DNA of 40,123 nucleotides from assembly GCA_934463345.1 (NCBI GenBank), contig CAKSJL010000010.1:1-40123 (forward strand). Reading direction: 5' to 3'. A program made the position numbers and the translations under genes. The notes under the pieces were generated by a model. It saw only the letters and a program-made list of their open reading frames with translations, was not told the DNA's origin and searched no databases. Source of the stretch: an uncultured Oscillospiraceae bacterium. Its GTDB lineage: Bacteria > Bacillota > Clostridia > Oscillospirales > Ruminococcaceae. Below are positions 8,710 through 17,764 of the stretch, one piece after another (the stretch's first letter is position 1; every line of letters begins with the position of its first letter).

Positions 8710-11700
8710 ATGGAATTTTTCAAACAAACATTTCGTGAACTGGACGGTTGGAAAACCGTTGAAGGCAGCCTCAGTGCCGGTATTACGCCTGTGTGTGCTG
8801 CCGGTCTTTCACATATACACAAGGCTCAGCTGTTGTATACCCTCAGCGAGAATCAATTTATAATAACTGTTACAGATACAGAATCAGAAGCCAAAAAACT
8901 CTGCGACGACATAAACACTATGGCTCAGTCGCAGCGGCTTGCTATGCTTTTTCCTGCAAGAGAGATCTTTCTGACCTCTGCGGAAGGAATGTCCAGAGAT
9001 TATGAACATCAGCGAATTGAAGCGCTCTCCGCAGTAATAAATGGCGAATGCCGGATTCTTGCAGCCTCTGCTGAAGCTATTATGCAGCCTGTTATTCCAC
9101 GCAGCGTGCTTTCAGAGCATACTCTTACATTTAACAGCAGTTCGCAGATTGATCTCGACCGGCTAAAAACACAGCTTGTCAACATGGGATACGTCAGAAG
9201 CGACAAGGTTGAAGGTCCGTCACAATTTTCAATAAGAGGCGCTATTGCAGATATTTTTCCGGTTCAGTCAGAATTTCCTGTAAGAATAGAACTTTGGGGC
9301 GATGATATTGACAGCATTTCCTATTTTGACCCTGAAACACAGCGACGTACAGAAAGCATCAGCGAATTTAAAATAGCGCCTGCAATTGAAGTGATAACTG
9401 ACCGCCTTACTCTGGCAGAAAAAATTGAAAAGCTCTCAAAATCAATACGCAGCAAAAAAGCTGAGACAATTAGAGAAAATCTTTCCTGCGATATTGAAAA
9501 GCTTCGTGAGGGAAATGAACTTGACTGCATTGACAAATACATCCCGCTTATATACGATGAGATCCCATCGCTTCTTGACTATTCTGACGGCATTGTGGTA
9601 TTTGCTGAGTATACAAATGCCGCTGAACGTTCAAAGGGCGTAACTGCGCAGTATAACGAGGACTGTAAGATACTTCTTGAAGAGGGCATGCTTTGCAGAG
9701 GACTTGAGGGACACTATTTTGAATTTTCGCAGATCATGGAAAAGGCTCTTGAAAACCGCTGCCTTTTTATAAGCAATTTTGTTTCAGGACTTGACAGAAT
9801 CGGCTACAAAAAAATTGTAAACTTTGAGGGCGTACAGAATGCGCCATGGGGCGGGGAAATGCGTCAGCTCAATGAAGATCTTTCTGCATTGTGCGAAAAG
9901 GGCTGCCGAACTATGCTTATAGCAGGAAGCGAAAAGACGCTCCCTATTATAAAACAGGATCTTGAGGCTGCCGGAATAGGCTGCGACATCGCAAAAGCTG
10001 ACAGCGTATGCCTGCCGGGACGAGTCCTTCTTATGACCGGAAGTCTTTCGGGAGGATATGAGTATTTTGAAAACAAAACCGCTGTAATAACCCAGGCAAA
10101 GGCTGCTTCCTCGAAGAAAAAGAAGAAAAAACACAAAAAGGGCGAAGAAATACGCAGTCTTTCCGATATTACTGCCGGAGACCTCGTTGTTCATTCACTG
10201 CATGGAATCGGAAGATTTGCCGGAATAAGAAAGCTTGAGCTTGAGGGAATAACAAAGGATTACATTACCATACAATACGCTGGAAAAGACGTTCTTTATG
10301 TTCCTGTAACGCAGCTTGACATGGTTTCAAAATATATAGGTCCGAGAGATGATACGAGCGTAAAGCTCAACAAGCTTTCATCCGCAGAATGGCAGAAAAC
10401 CCGCAATAATGTAAAGCGTGCTGTAAAGGACATGGCTTCAGAGCTGATAAAGCTATATGCGCAGAGAGAACAGAGCAAGGGTATTTCATTCCTGCCGGAC
10501 GATGAAATGCAGCGTGACTTTGAGGCAAGATTCCCGTATGCTGAAACAGACGATCAGCTTCAATCCATCAGCGAAATCAAAGAGGACATGGAAAGAGTAC
10601 GCCCAATGGACAGACTTCTCTGCGGAGATGTCGGCTTCGGAAAAACAGAGGTTGCACTGAGAGCTGCCATGAAATGCGTAATGAGCGGAAAACAGTGCGC
10701 TATACTCGTCCCGACAACAGTTCTGGCAATGCAGCATTATCAGACAGCGCTGAGAAGATTTGAACAGTTTCCGGTCAATATAGAGCTTATATCAAGATTC
10801 CGTACTCCTAAGCAGCAGCAGGATATTATAAAACGTCTGAAAAAGGGACTTATCGACATAATAATCGGAACACACAGGCTTGTGCAAAACGATATTGAAT
10901 TCAAGTCGCTCGGACTTGCAATAATTGACGAAGAACAGCGTTTCGGCGTTGCACATAAGGAAAAATTCAAGAAATACTTCTCCGGAGTTGATGTCCTGAC
11001 ACTTTCTGCAACACCAATACCAAGAACTCTTAATATGGCGATGAGCGGTATTCGTGACATGTCCGTCATTGAAGAACCGCCCCAGGACAGACATCCTGTT
11101 CAGACCTATGTTGTAGAGTACAATATGGGAATGATCCTCCAGGCAATTTCAAGAGAGCTTAAAAGAGGCGGTCAGGTGTACTACATCCACAACAGAGTGG
11201 ACAGTATATCCGCTTGTGCCGCAAAACTTCAGGAACTTCTGCCGGATGCAAGAATCGCTTATGCGCATGGACAGATGACAGAGGAAAAAATGTCGGAAAT
11301 ATGGAACAATCTTATAGAGCGTGAAATAGATGTTCTGGTATGCACGACCATAATCGAAACCGGCGTTGATGTTCCGAACGTAAATACGCTTATAATCGAG
11401 GATTCTGACCGTTTCGGACTTTCCCAGCTTTATCAGCTTCGTGGACGTGTGGGACGCTCAAACAAAAGAGCCTATGCCTATTTTACATTCAGGCGTGAAA
11501 AGGTTCTGACAGATGTTGCTTCAAAACGTCTTAATGCCATGAGAGAATTTACACAATTCGGAAGCGGCTTCAGAATAGCGCTGCGTGATCTTGAAATAAG
11601 AGGTGCGGGCAGTATTCTCGGCGGGCAGCAGCATGGTCACATGGAAGCAGTCGGATATGATATGTATCTGCGGCTTCTGACAGAGGCAATTGCTGAGGAA

Positions 11701-12156
11701 AAAGGCGAACCTGTCCGCAAAGCTTCTGATTGTTCTGTTGATATCAGGATTGACGCTCATATTCCGGAAAGCTACATTGAAAGCATGGCGCAGAGAATAG
11801 ATGTATACAAAAAAATTGCAGCGATCGAAACTCCGGATGACAAAATGGAAATGCTTGACGAGCTTATCGACCGTTATGGCGATCCTCCGAAATCTGTAAA
11901 CGGACTTCTTGAAGCTGCACTTTTAAGAAACACAGCGGCTTCGCTCGGAATATCCGAAATACAGCAGCGTAAGGACAGCATGTTCTTCTATGTTTCAAAC
12001 CCGACTGCTGAACAGATAAAAGCTCTTTCCGGACAATTCAGGGGCAGAATACTCTTCAACAGTCTTGCAAAGCCATATATAAGCGTTAAGCTTGCATCAG
12101 GACAGCGTCCGGAAACTCTTATGAATGAAGTTCTTGAAACTATGAAAAATGCATAA
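8710..12156 (+). CDS. mfd: Transcription-repair coupling factor Mfd
   Basis: A 1148-residue SF2 translocase that removes stalled RNA polymerase and recruits UvrA. The N-terminal UvrB-homology region includes QFSIRGAIADIFP near 178. The RNAP-interacting domain starts at GDLVVHSLHGIGRF near residue 490. Helicase motifs are GDVGFGKTE near 638, DEEQRFGV near 740, and SATPIPRTLNMAMSG. The C-terminal TRCF domain ends the protein. An unusual lysine-rich linker (KKKKKKHKKG, about residue 467) precedes the RNAP-interacting domain. The start at 8710 is chosen because AAGGAGG lies 6 nt before it; the frame opens upstream at 8620 but without SD or homology. Confidence 0.97.
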   Translation: MEFFKQTFRELDGWKTVEGSLSAGITPVCAAGLSHIHKAQLLYTLSENQFIITVTDTESEAKKLCDDINTMAQSQRLAMLFPAREIFLTSAEGMSRDYEHQRIEALSAVINGECRILAASAEAIMQPVIPRSVLSEHTLTFNSSSQIDLDRLKTQLVNMGYVRSDKVEGPSQFSIRGAIADIFPVQSEFPVRIELWGDDIDSISYFDPETQRRTESISEFKIAPAIEVITDRLTLAEKIEKLSKSIRSKKAETIRENLSCDIEKLREGNELDCIDKYIPLIYDEIPSLLDYSDGIVVFAEYTNAAERSKGVTAQYNEDCKILLEEGMLCRGLEGHYFEFSQIMEKALENRCLFISNFVSGLDRIGYKKIVNFEGVQNAPWGGEMRQLNEDLSALCEKGCRTMLIAGSEKTLPIIKQDLEAAGIGCDIAKADSVCLPGRVLLMTGSLSGGYEYFENKTAVITQAKAASSKKKKKKHKKGEEIRSLSDITAGDLVVHSLHGIGRFAGIRKLELEGITKDYITIQYAGKDVLYVPVTQLDMVSKYIGPRDDTSVKLNKLSSAEWQKTRNNVKRAVKDMASELIKLYAQREQSKGISFLPDDEMQRDFEARFPYAETDDQLQSISEIKEDMERVRPMDRLLCGDVGFGKTEVALRAAMKCVMSGKQCAILVPTTVLAMQHYQTALRRFEQFPVNIELISRFRTPKQQQDIIKRLKKGLIDIIIGTHRLVQNDIEFKSLGLAIIDEEQRFGVAHKEKFKKYFSGVDVLTLSATPIPRTLNMAMSGIRDMSVIEEPPQDRHPVQTYVVEYNMGMILQAISRELKRGGQVYYIHNRVDSISACAAKLQELLPDARIAYAHGQMTEEKMSEIWNNLIEREIDVLVCTTIIETGVDVPNVNTLIIEDSDRFGLSQLYQLRGRVGRSNKRAYAYFTFRREKVLTDVASKRLNAMREFTQFGSGFRIALRDLEIRGAGSILGGQQHGHMEAVGYDMYLRLLTEAIAEEKGEPVRKASDCSVDIRIDAHIPESYIESMAQRIDVYKKIAAIETPDDKMEMLDELIDRYGDPPKSVNGLLEAALLRNTAASLGISEIQQRKDSMFFYVSNPTAEQIKALSGQFRGRILFNSLAKPYISVKLASGQRPETLMNEVLETMKNA

Positions 12157-12263
12157 ATCCTCCCTTTTCAATTAATACATTATGTATATATCCGTCATAT
12201 ATTGCCGTTGTTACAGCAGAATTGTACGAATTGAACATATTCAACAAATAAACTTTTTAATGT

Positions 12264-12291
12264 TTGGACAGGTTTAACATAGACATATAAT
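12264..12291 (+). promoter_or_regulatory. Promoter of the surface-protein gene
   Basis: TTGGAC (12264-12269), 16 bp and TATAAT (12286-12291). A second TGTTATAAT lies at about 12300-12310. The remaining gap 12157-12441 shows no gene and no clear mfd terminator. Confidence 0.6.
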
Positions 12292-12441
12292 GCTCTGAAA
12301 TGTTATAATGAATGTGTAAAAGTTTGTTATCATGATTCATGGCAGCATCACGAATTTTATACAGTTTATACTATGCCGCCGTCAGGATTTTAAACCAAAC
12401 ATAATCATTACCACAGAAATATTTATCACGAGGTGTTTTTT

Positions 12442-13260
12442 ATGAAATTAAAGAAATTTTTCGCAGCCGCTGCCGCATGCGCAGTAGCAGCATTTTCAGC
12501 TGCCGCATATGCAGTAAATACAGTCAGTGCCGCAACTATTGTGGGAAAAGCCGTTCTTCTCGGACAGATGGGAACATACACACAGATGACTGCCGACCAG
12601 GCTGTTACAAACGCATCAACTGTTGCTAACATTGACGGCAATGCCCAGTACGAGGCAACCTGGAATATAACAGGAACCGGCGCAGCATCAATCGATTTTC
12701 TGGCACTCCAGATAAGCGGTGCTGACACAACAAGCGCAGACTACGCAAACTTCTCCTCAACAAAGTATCCTAACCTGAGCGTTTCAATTGACGCTGTATA
12801 TGTTGACGGAGTTCAGGCAACATATACCTCAAGCCCTACATCTGTTGACCTTAAATATAACGACAACGGAAAGGAAGCTTCGAGAATTTATCTCACAAGC
12901 GTAACTGCAAACCCTATTCTTTGTCAGGATCTTTCATCTCTTACAGCTGTAAAGAGTCAGATCAAGGTTGTTTTCACCGTATCAGGTCTTGATACTCAGG
13001 GAACTTCAAATGTATCCATCCAGACTCAGCCTACTACAAATGCAAATTCACAGTTTCCTACAGATAATAATGTAATTACACAAGCTCCTACTCTTGCACC
13101 TCCGGCAACTCAGGCTGTCGGCGGCGGAGCAGTTTTAGGAAACTCAACTCAGACTGATTCAGCTTCAACAGGCGACGCAGGCGTTGCAGCAGCAGCTGCT
13201 GGTCTTGTGGTAACAGCCGCTATTGGTGCCGCAGCAGTTGCACTGAGAAAGAAAAAATAA
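12442..13260 (+). CDS. Secreted surface protein with C-terminal membrane tail (unknown function)
   Basis: A 272-residue protein of unknown function. Residues 1-34 are an Ala-rich signal peptide (MKLKKFFAAAAACAVAAFS). The body (about 35-200) is Thr/Ser/Asn-rich and beta-like. A low-complexity Pro/Gln/Thr linker follows (TQPTTNANSQ, QAPTLAPPATQ). The C-terminus is STGDAGVAAAAAG, a hydrophobic helix and RKKK. That end has the shape of a sortase sorting signal but has no LPXTG; only a TGD motif is present. Whether it is sorted or simply membrane-anchored is open. The ATG at 12442 follows GAGGTG by about 7 nt. It is single-gene, with its own promoter and terminator. Confidence 0.8.
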   Translation: MKLKKFFAAAAACAVAAFSAAAYAVNTVSAATIVGKAVLLGQMGTYTQMTADQAVTNASTVANIDGNAQYEATWNITGTGAASIDFLALQISGADTTSADYANFSSTKYPNLSVSIDAVYVDGVQATYTSSPTSVDLKYNDNGKEASRIYLTSVTANPILCQDLSSLTAVKSQIKVVFTVSGLDTQGTSNVSIQTQPTTNANSQFPTDNNVITQAPTLAPPATQAVGGGAVLGNSTQTDSASTGDAGVAAAAAGLVVTAAIGAAAVALRKKK

Positions 13261-13310
13261 TATTATGAACAGATACTGTATAAGTATAGTATTCTGACAT
13301 AAATCACCTT

Positions 13311-13345
13311 AAAATACCTTCTTGTTAATCAGGAAGGTATTTTTT
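13311..13345 (+). terminator. Rho-independent terminator after the surface-protein gene
   Basis: AAAATACCTTC (13311-13321) pairs with GAAGGTATTTTTT. A T-run on the plus side and an A-run on the other mean it may work in both directions. Confidence 0.85.
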
Positions 13346-13370
13346 CTAAGATAATAAAAAGGGGAGAAAA

Positions 13371-15746
13371 ATGTGTAAAATAATTTATCTTTCAGCAATA
13401 ATTTTTCTATGCTTTTCATCTATAGTTTACATAAAATCAGCCAAAGACATTGAAAAAGGCAAACCATCGCCAATTTCTAAAAAGCTTACAATTGCTGCAT
13501 TTATTTCAGCAGGCATAAACCTGATAATCGGGATAATAAGCCTTTCCGGAGTTTTAGACCGAGAAATGTTTGGAAATATATTCTTGTTCTGCGGAATAAT
13601 GTCTGTCCTTGAGACCGGAATTTATTTACTTTACAGAAAATTTGGCATGAAAACGCTGAAGTTTATGCTTAAATCTGTATTTGTCGCATCAATTCTCGAA
13701 ATGACAATTTTCAACTATCCATCTTTCTACATGTGGAACAGCGATTTTAAAGAATTTTATATTGACTATACACATATTTGCATTCAAAACGAAAACAGCA
13801 GATACGACAGCAATACCGGCACTCTAAGCGCAACAGGTCCGGGAGAATTCGGTATTACTATTCCGGATTTCAACAATAAACTCGGTTCAGTTTATGCGGA
13901 TATTGAGATGAATAAGAATACAAAACGTGTCCTTCTGACTATCGACGCCGGTGATGACGCTCAGAATGCAGAGCTGCGCTATGGATATATCTCACGCTAC
14001 ATAATAAACGGAAGAGAAAATTCACAGACTATTCAGACACTATTTTCCGGAAATGTGCATAAGCTGGTACTCAGGTTCAATCTTGAAAACTACGGCGAAA
14101 ATGCCGTAATCAAGAACATAACTTTAAATAAGCCTATTCAGTTCAGCGTTTCCCTGCTTCGCCTTGCAGCAACACTTTTACTGCCAATTCTCGTTTATGT
14201 TCTTTATGCATCAGTTATCATGCGACGTCCGTTTGAGAAAAATAAAAAGATATGCTTCTGGGCGGCTGGAATCGCAACTGCACTTCTCTGCTCCTTGGCT
14301 GTCGGCATTATAAACGGCAAGCTAGAAGGATCATGGGCAGATGAATTCAGGAAAAATTCGGGCAATCAGATAACAGAAGAGATTGTCGATGCATTTTCCT
14401 GTGGTCAGGCAAATCTTCTCAAAGATCCACCGCAGGAACTGCTTGATCTTGACAATCCGTATGACAGAACGGCAAGGGATTCAATGGGTTCATCCTTTGA
14501 ATGGGATCATCTTCTGTACAATGGAAAATATTATTCTTATTATGGCATTGCTCCGGTAATTTTGCTGTTTATGCCATATCATAGCATAACAGGTTATTAT
14601 TTCTCAACACCTGTGGCGATACTAATTTTCTCTGTAATCGGCATTGTTGGACTAACTCTGGCTTATCTTGCTTTTATACGGAAATGGTTCGGAAAACTGC
14701 GATCCGGAATTGTCCTGGCGGGACTACTTATGATACATACTGTCAGCGGAATCTGGTTCAGCCTCGGCAGAAATGATATATATGAAATTGCTGAATCTGC
14801 CGGATTTGCATTCCTGACATGGGGCGTATGGCTTCTTATAAGCAGCGGCATAATCGGGAAGAGCAGAATTTCATTTGTTAAAACTGCATTTTCATCGCTT
14901 CTGCTGGGAATATCAGTAATGTGTCGTCCAACTCTGGCAGTATACTGCATTTGCGCCGCACTGTTCATGATCCTTGCATTCCCAAGGGCAGGAACTGTAA
15001 GCAGCGCTGACGGTACGCAGACAAAGAAAAAGAGCCGCTATGCAGTCTATGCTGCTTGTGCCGTACTGCCGATGCTCACCATTGCTGTGCTTCAGATGTG
15101 GTACAACTACATACGATTTGATTCTCCGCTTGATTTCGGAATACAGTATTCGCTTACGATTAACGACTTTACCAATGCGCAGTATCATACAAAGCTTTCA
15201 CTCGTTCCGATATACAATTATCTCCTCGCACCTCCGTCCTTTAAAATGGGATTCCCGTTTGTATGGACAGATTTCCAGATGTTTGATGTCGAAGGTTTTT
15301 TCTATGCCGATCTCGTAACCTGCAATACATCAGGTATGGTGTTCCTTATTCTGCCAATGTTTGCCTACCTTTACTCATTTAAAGCTCTTCGCACTCTTCC
15401 GGACAGAAAGAGCAGACTGTATTCAGTTATGGCTGTTGCGCTGCCATGCATTATAATGCCTGTAATTATAATGGCAGCAGTATGGGAAAGCGGCTATTCA
15501 ATCAGATACACCGTTGACTTTGCATGGATAATGACACTCGGAGCATTTGCCGTTTACTTCTTCCTTTACTTAAACGAAAGAAATAACACCAGAAAGGGTC
15601 TAATGACAAAATTCTTCATGTTCTCAATGGTCTGGACCTTTGTAGTAGGAGGCTTCCAGACGGCAAACCAGCTTTTCAACAATGCTTACTCAACTTGCTA
15701 TGATATTCAATACACAATAGAACAGGCATTTGCGTTCTGGAAATAA
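13371..15746 (+). CDS. Large polytopic membrane protein, possibly GT-C type glycosyltransferase
   Basis: A 791-residue protein with about 13 hydrophobic segments. Four are N-terminal (about 3-110), then a soluble beta-rich domain lies outside the membrane (about 113-265). A long series of helices makes up the rest, with loop motifs LEGSWADEF (about 325), DNPYDRTARDS and YNGKYYSYYGIAP. Acidic residues in the first loop after a helix and many C-terminal membrane spans recall GT-C fold glycosyltransferases that use lipid-linked sugars. I do not recognise a named family, and the glycosyltransferase idea rests on topology and on the flippase gene next door. GGGGAG precedes the ATG by 6 nt. Confidence 0.7.
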   Translation: MCKIIYLSAIIFLCFSSIVYIKSAKDIEKGKPSPISKKLTIAAFISAGINLIIGIISLSGVLDREMFGNIFLFCGIMSVLETGIYLLYRKFGMKTLKFMLKSVFVASILEMTIFNYPSFYMWNSDFKEFYIDYTHICIQNENSRYDSNTGTLSATGPGEFGITIPDFNNKLGSVYADIEMNKNTKRVLLTIDAGDDAQNAELRYGYISRYIINGRENSQTIQTLFSGNVHKLVLRFNLENYGENAVIKNITLNKPIQFSVSLLRLAATLLLPILVYVLYASVIMRRPFEKNKKICFWAAGIATALLCSLAVGIINGKLEGSWADEFRKNSGNQITEEIVDAFSCGQANLLKDPPQELLDLDNPYDRTARDSMGSSFEWDHLLYNGKYYSYYGIAPVILLFMPYHSITGYYFSTPVAILIFSVIGIVGLTLAYLAFIRKWFGKLRSGIVLAGLLMIHTVSGIWFSLGRNDIYEIAESAGFAFLTWGVWLLISSGIIGKSRISFVKTAFSSLLLGISVMCRPTLAVYCICAALFMILAFPRAGTVSSADGTQTKKKSRYAVYAACAVLPMLTIAVLQMWYNYIRFDSPLDFGIQYSLTINDFTNAQYHTKLSLVPIYNYLLAPPSFKMGFPFVWTDFQMFDVEGFFYADLVTCNTSGMVFLILPMFAYLYSFKALRTLPDRKSRLYSVMAVALPCIIMPVIIMAAVWESGYSIRYTVDFAWIMTLGAFAVYFFLYLNERNNTRKGLMTKFFMFSMVWTFVVGGFQTANQLFNNAYSTCYDIQYTIEQAFAFWK

Positions 15747-15757
15747 ATCCTGAAATT

Positions 15758-15823
15758 AGAGCGTGTTCACATAAAAATGAAATGCACGAAAATACGCACA
15801 AGCATTTTATGTGAACACGCTCT
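15758..15823. repeat. Short inverted-repeat element, copy 1 (66 bp)
   Basis: Perfect 19-bp terminal inverted repeats AGAGCGTGTTCACATAAAA (15758-15776) and its complement (15805-15823) surround about 28 bp. The ends match copy 2 at 22167-22329, so this looks like an internally deleted member of the same family. Confidence 0.85.
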
Positions 15824-15824
15824 A

Positions 15825-15878
15825 AAAGCAGAAAGTTTTCAACACCCGTTGCAGGATATGTTGAAAACTTTCTGCTTT
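15825..15878. repeat. Perfect 20-bp inverted repeat with 14-nt loop
   Basis: The left arm at 15825-15844 (AAAGCAGAAAGTTTTCAAC...) is exactly complementary to 15859-15878. No T-run follows on either strand, so it is not a plain terminator. It abuts copy 1 of the dispersed element by one base. Confidence 0.8.
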
Positions 15879-15953
15879 AAAAGTATATGGAGAATGCAAT
15901 ATATGCTCCTGAAAAATACAAAATTGATTTCAGTGATAAAATGTAAAAAACTA

Positions 15954-15982
15954 TTTAAATTTCTGCTGAAATCTGATATAAT
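15954..15982 (+). promoter_or_regulatory. Promoter of the flippase gene
   Basis: TTTAAA (15954-15959), 17 bp and TATAAT (15977-15982) with extended TGA. A small GATCC/GGATC hairpin lies in the leader before the SD ACCGGAG. Confidence 0.65.
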
Positions 15983-16041
15983 AGTATTATATGCTCTGAT
16001 CCGCAAGTGGATCTACTATTACTGAAACCGGAGTTTATAAC

Positions 16042-17460
16042 ATGAACAAATATAAAAATCTTGCATTTAATACTGTGATTTTTGCGATAGGTACATTTGG
16101 TTCAAAAATACTGACGTTGTTTTTGACACGTCTTTACACCACATACATGGGCGCTGACATACTCGGAAGCAAAGAGCTTATCGAAGCGTCCGCAGCATTT
16201 ATGATTCCAGTATTCTCCTTCTCTATGTCAGACGCTATCCTGAGATTCGGTCTTGACAGAGAATATGACAAGCGGCAGGTTTTGTCTACATCAATAGTTG
16301 TTCAGGCGTTCGGACTTATAATAATGCTGCTTCTGTCGCCGATTTTTTCGCTCATCCCCTTTATCAAAGGCTATACGCCATGGCTGATGCTGTATGTAAC
16401 AGCCTCTGTTTTCCGCCTTACCTGTGCAAATTTTATAAGAGCCAAGGGATATGTAAAGCTTTTTGCCTTTGACGGCATGCTTGCGACTCTCTCTCTTTTT
16501 ATTTTTAACATTATTTTTATATCAAAGCTTAATCTTGGCATAAAGGGCTTTATGATCGCAATGATATGTTCCGACCTTTTATCTGGAATTTTTCTCTGGA
16601 ATATTGCCGGACTAGGAAAATTTTTTAGTCTTGCCTGGGCAGACAAAGGCATGATTCATACAATGGTCCGCTTTTCACTGCCGCTTATTCCGACCGCTGT
16701 CATGTGGACAATAACAGGATTTTCCGACAGAATTCTTATAAAGTATGTAAACGGTCCTGTCGGTGAAACTGGTGACACCGCAGTCGGACTGTATACGGCA
16801 GCCTCCAAAATACCAAATCTCGTTTCAATGGTCTCCACAATATTTTTTCAGGCATGGAATATGTCGGCAATAACCGAGCATGGCAATGAGGGTGAAGGAA
16901 AGTTCTACGCAACCGTATATTCAGCATATCAGTCAATAATGTACATTGCTTCGGGATTTCTCATACTTCTGGTTCAGCCGGTTTCAAAAATACTCCTCAA
17001 CTACAACAACCATCCGGAATATTCAAAGGCATACGTCTATACACCTGTTTTAGTTCTTTCAGTTCTTATGATGTGCTTCAACCTGTTTTTCAGCAGCATT
17101 TATACTGCGTCAAAGCACACTAAAAACTCTTTCTGGACCAGTCTTGTTTCAATGATATTAAACGTTGTATTAAATATTATCCTCATCAGGATATACGGCG
17201 TGCATGGAGCTGTTGCAGCAAGCTTTATAAGCTACATTGCCTGCTATCTAATTCGTGTTGTTGACGCAAGACGCTATATTTACTTCAAGGTCGATCATAC
17301 AAAAACAGTTATGAATCTTTCCATACTTCTTGGCATGTCAATTCTTGCAATAAAGCAGCCTCATTATTATGTACCTATGCAGGTTGGCATTGTTGTTTTT
17401 CTGACAGCTGCAAACTTTCCGGAGCTTATGGCAACAGTCAGAAAAATTCTCAGGAGGTAA
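16042..17460 (+). CDS. Oligosaccharide flippase (Wzx/MurJ-like, MOP superfamily)
   Basis: A 472-residue polytopic protein with 12-14 hydrophobic segments. It begins NLAFNTVIFAIGTFGSKIL, the typical N-terminus of polysaccharide-biosynthesis flippases. Family features include charged residues inside helices, FVRFSLPLIP-like RFSLPLIPTAVMW near 210 and SFISYIACYLIRVVDARRY near 390. Such proteins move lipid-linked sugar units across the membrane. The substrate is unknown, but the upstream 791-residue membrane protein is a plausible partner in surface-glycan assembly. The start is supported by CCGGAG 9 nt upstream. Confidence 0.88.
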   Translation: MNKYKNLAFNTVIFAIGTFGSKILTLFLTRLYTTYMGADILGSKELIEASAAFMIPVFSFSMSDAILRFGLDREYDKRQVLSTSIVVQAFGLIIMLLLSPIFSLIPFIKGYTPWLMLYVTASVFRLTCANFIRAKGYVKLFAFDGMLATLSLFIFNIIFISKLNLGIKGFMIAMICSDLLSGIFLWNIAGLGKFFSLAWADKGMIHTMVRFSLPLIPTAVMWTITGFSDRILIKYVNGPVGETGDTAVGLYTAASKIPNLVSMVSTIFFQAWNMSAITEHGNEGEGKFYATVYSAYQSIMYIASGFLILLVQPVSKILLNYNNHPEYSKAYVYTPVLVLSVLMMCFNLFFSSIYTASKHTKNSFWTSLVSMILNVVLNIILIRIYGVHGAVAASFISYIACYLIRVVDARRYIYFKVDHTKTVMNLSILLGMSILAIKQPHYYVPMQVGIVVFLTAANFPELMATVRKILRR

Positions 17461-17464
17461 TAAA

Positions 17465-17569
17465 ATGAAAAGCAAAGTGTTATTGCCTTAAAGACCGCAA
17501 ACCAAAGCTCAACAGCCAATCAATAAAATAAAAGCTTCGCCAGCCGTTAAGAAGCTGACAAAGCCTTGA
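17465..17569 (+). pseudogene. Small basic ORF with in-frame stop, probable gene remnant
   Basis: AGGAGG (17452-17457, inside the end of the flippase gene) sits 7 nt before an ATG at 17465. The frame reads MKSKVLLP, then TAA at 17489-17491. It is then open for 25 more codons of Lys/Pro/Ala-rich sequence (KAQQPINKIKASPAVKKL) to TGA at 17567-17569, directly followed by a terminator. This gene-like arrangement with one internal stop suggests a decayed small basic protein; an 8-residue peptide alone is the alternative. Confidence 0.35.
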
Positions 17570-17612
17570 AACCCATACACATAAGAAAATGTGCATGGGT
17601 TCTTATTTTTTT
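17570..17612 (+). terminator. Rho-independent terminator of the flippase unit
   Basis: AACCCATACACAT and ATGTGCATGGGTT form a 13-bp stem with one mismatch, followed by CTTATTTTTTT. Confidence 0.85.
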
Positions 17613-17764
17613 AGAACCCGTCTTCACAAGATATGTGTGCGGATTTCCAAGCACAATTTTTACGCAAACAAGGCAAAAATGCGCAGGCATACTTATATTT
17701 TTAACGCAGTATGCGAAAAAATTTGCTGGAAAGACGTGCGCATACGCTTGTGAAGACAGGTTCT
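17613..17764. repeat. Inverted-repeat element, copy 3 (152 bp), overlapping a gene end
   Basis: The ends AGAACCCGTCTTCACAAG (17613-17630) and CTTGTGAAGACAGGTTCT (17747-17764) are inverted repeats with one mismatch. The interior shares the core TACGCAAACAAGGCAAAAA and CAGGCATACTT with copy 2 (opposite orientation). Bases 17693-17764 are also the end of the metallophosphoesterase gene. Confidence 0.85.

Noticed and set aside
9784..10194. 136-codon minus-strand ORF inside mfd
   Set aside because: Antisense to a conserved gene; its Phe-rich run is just the complement of the Lys-rich linker.
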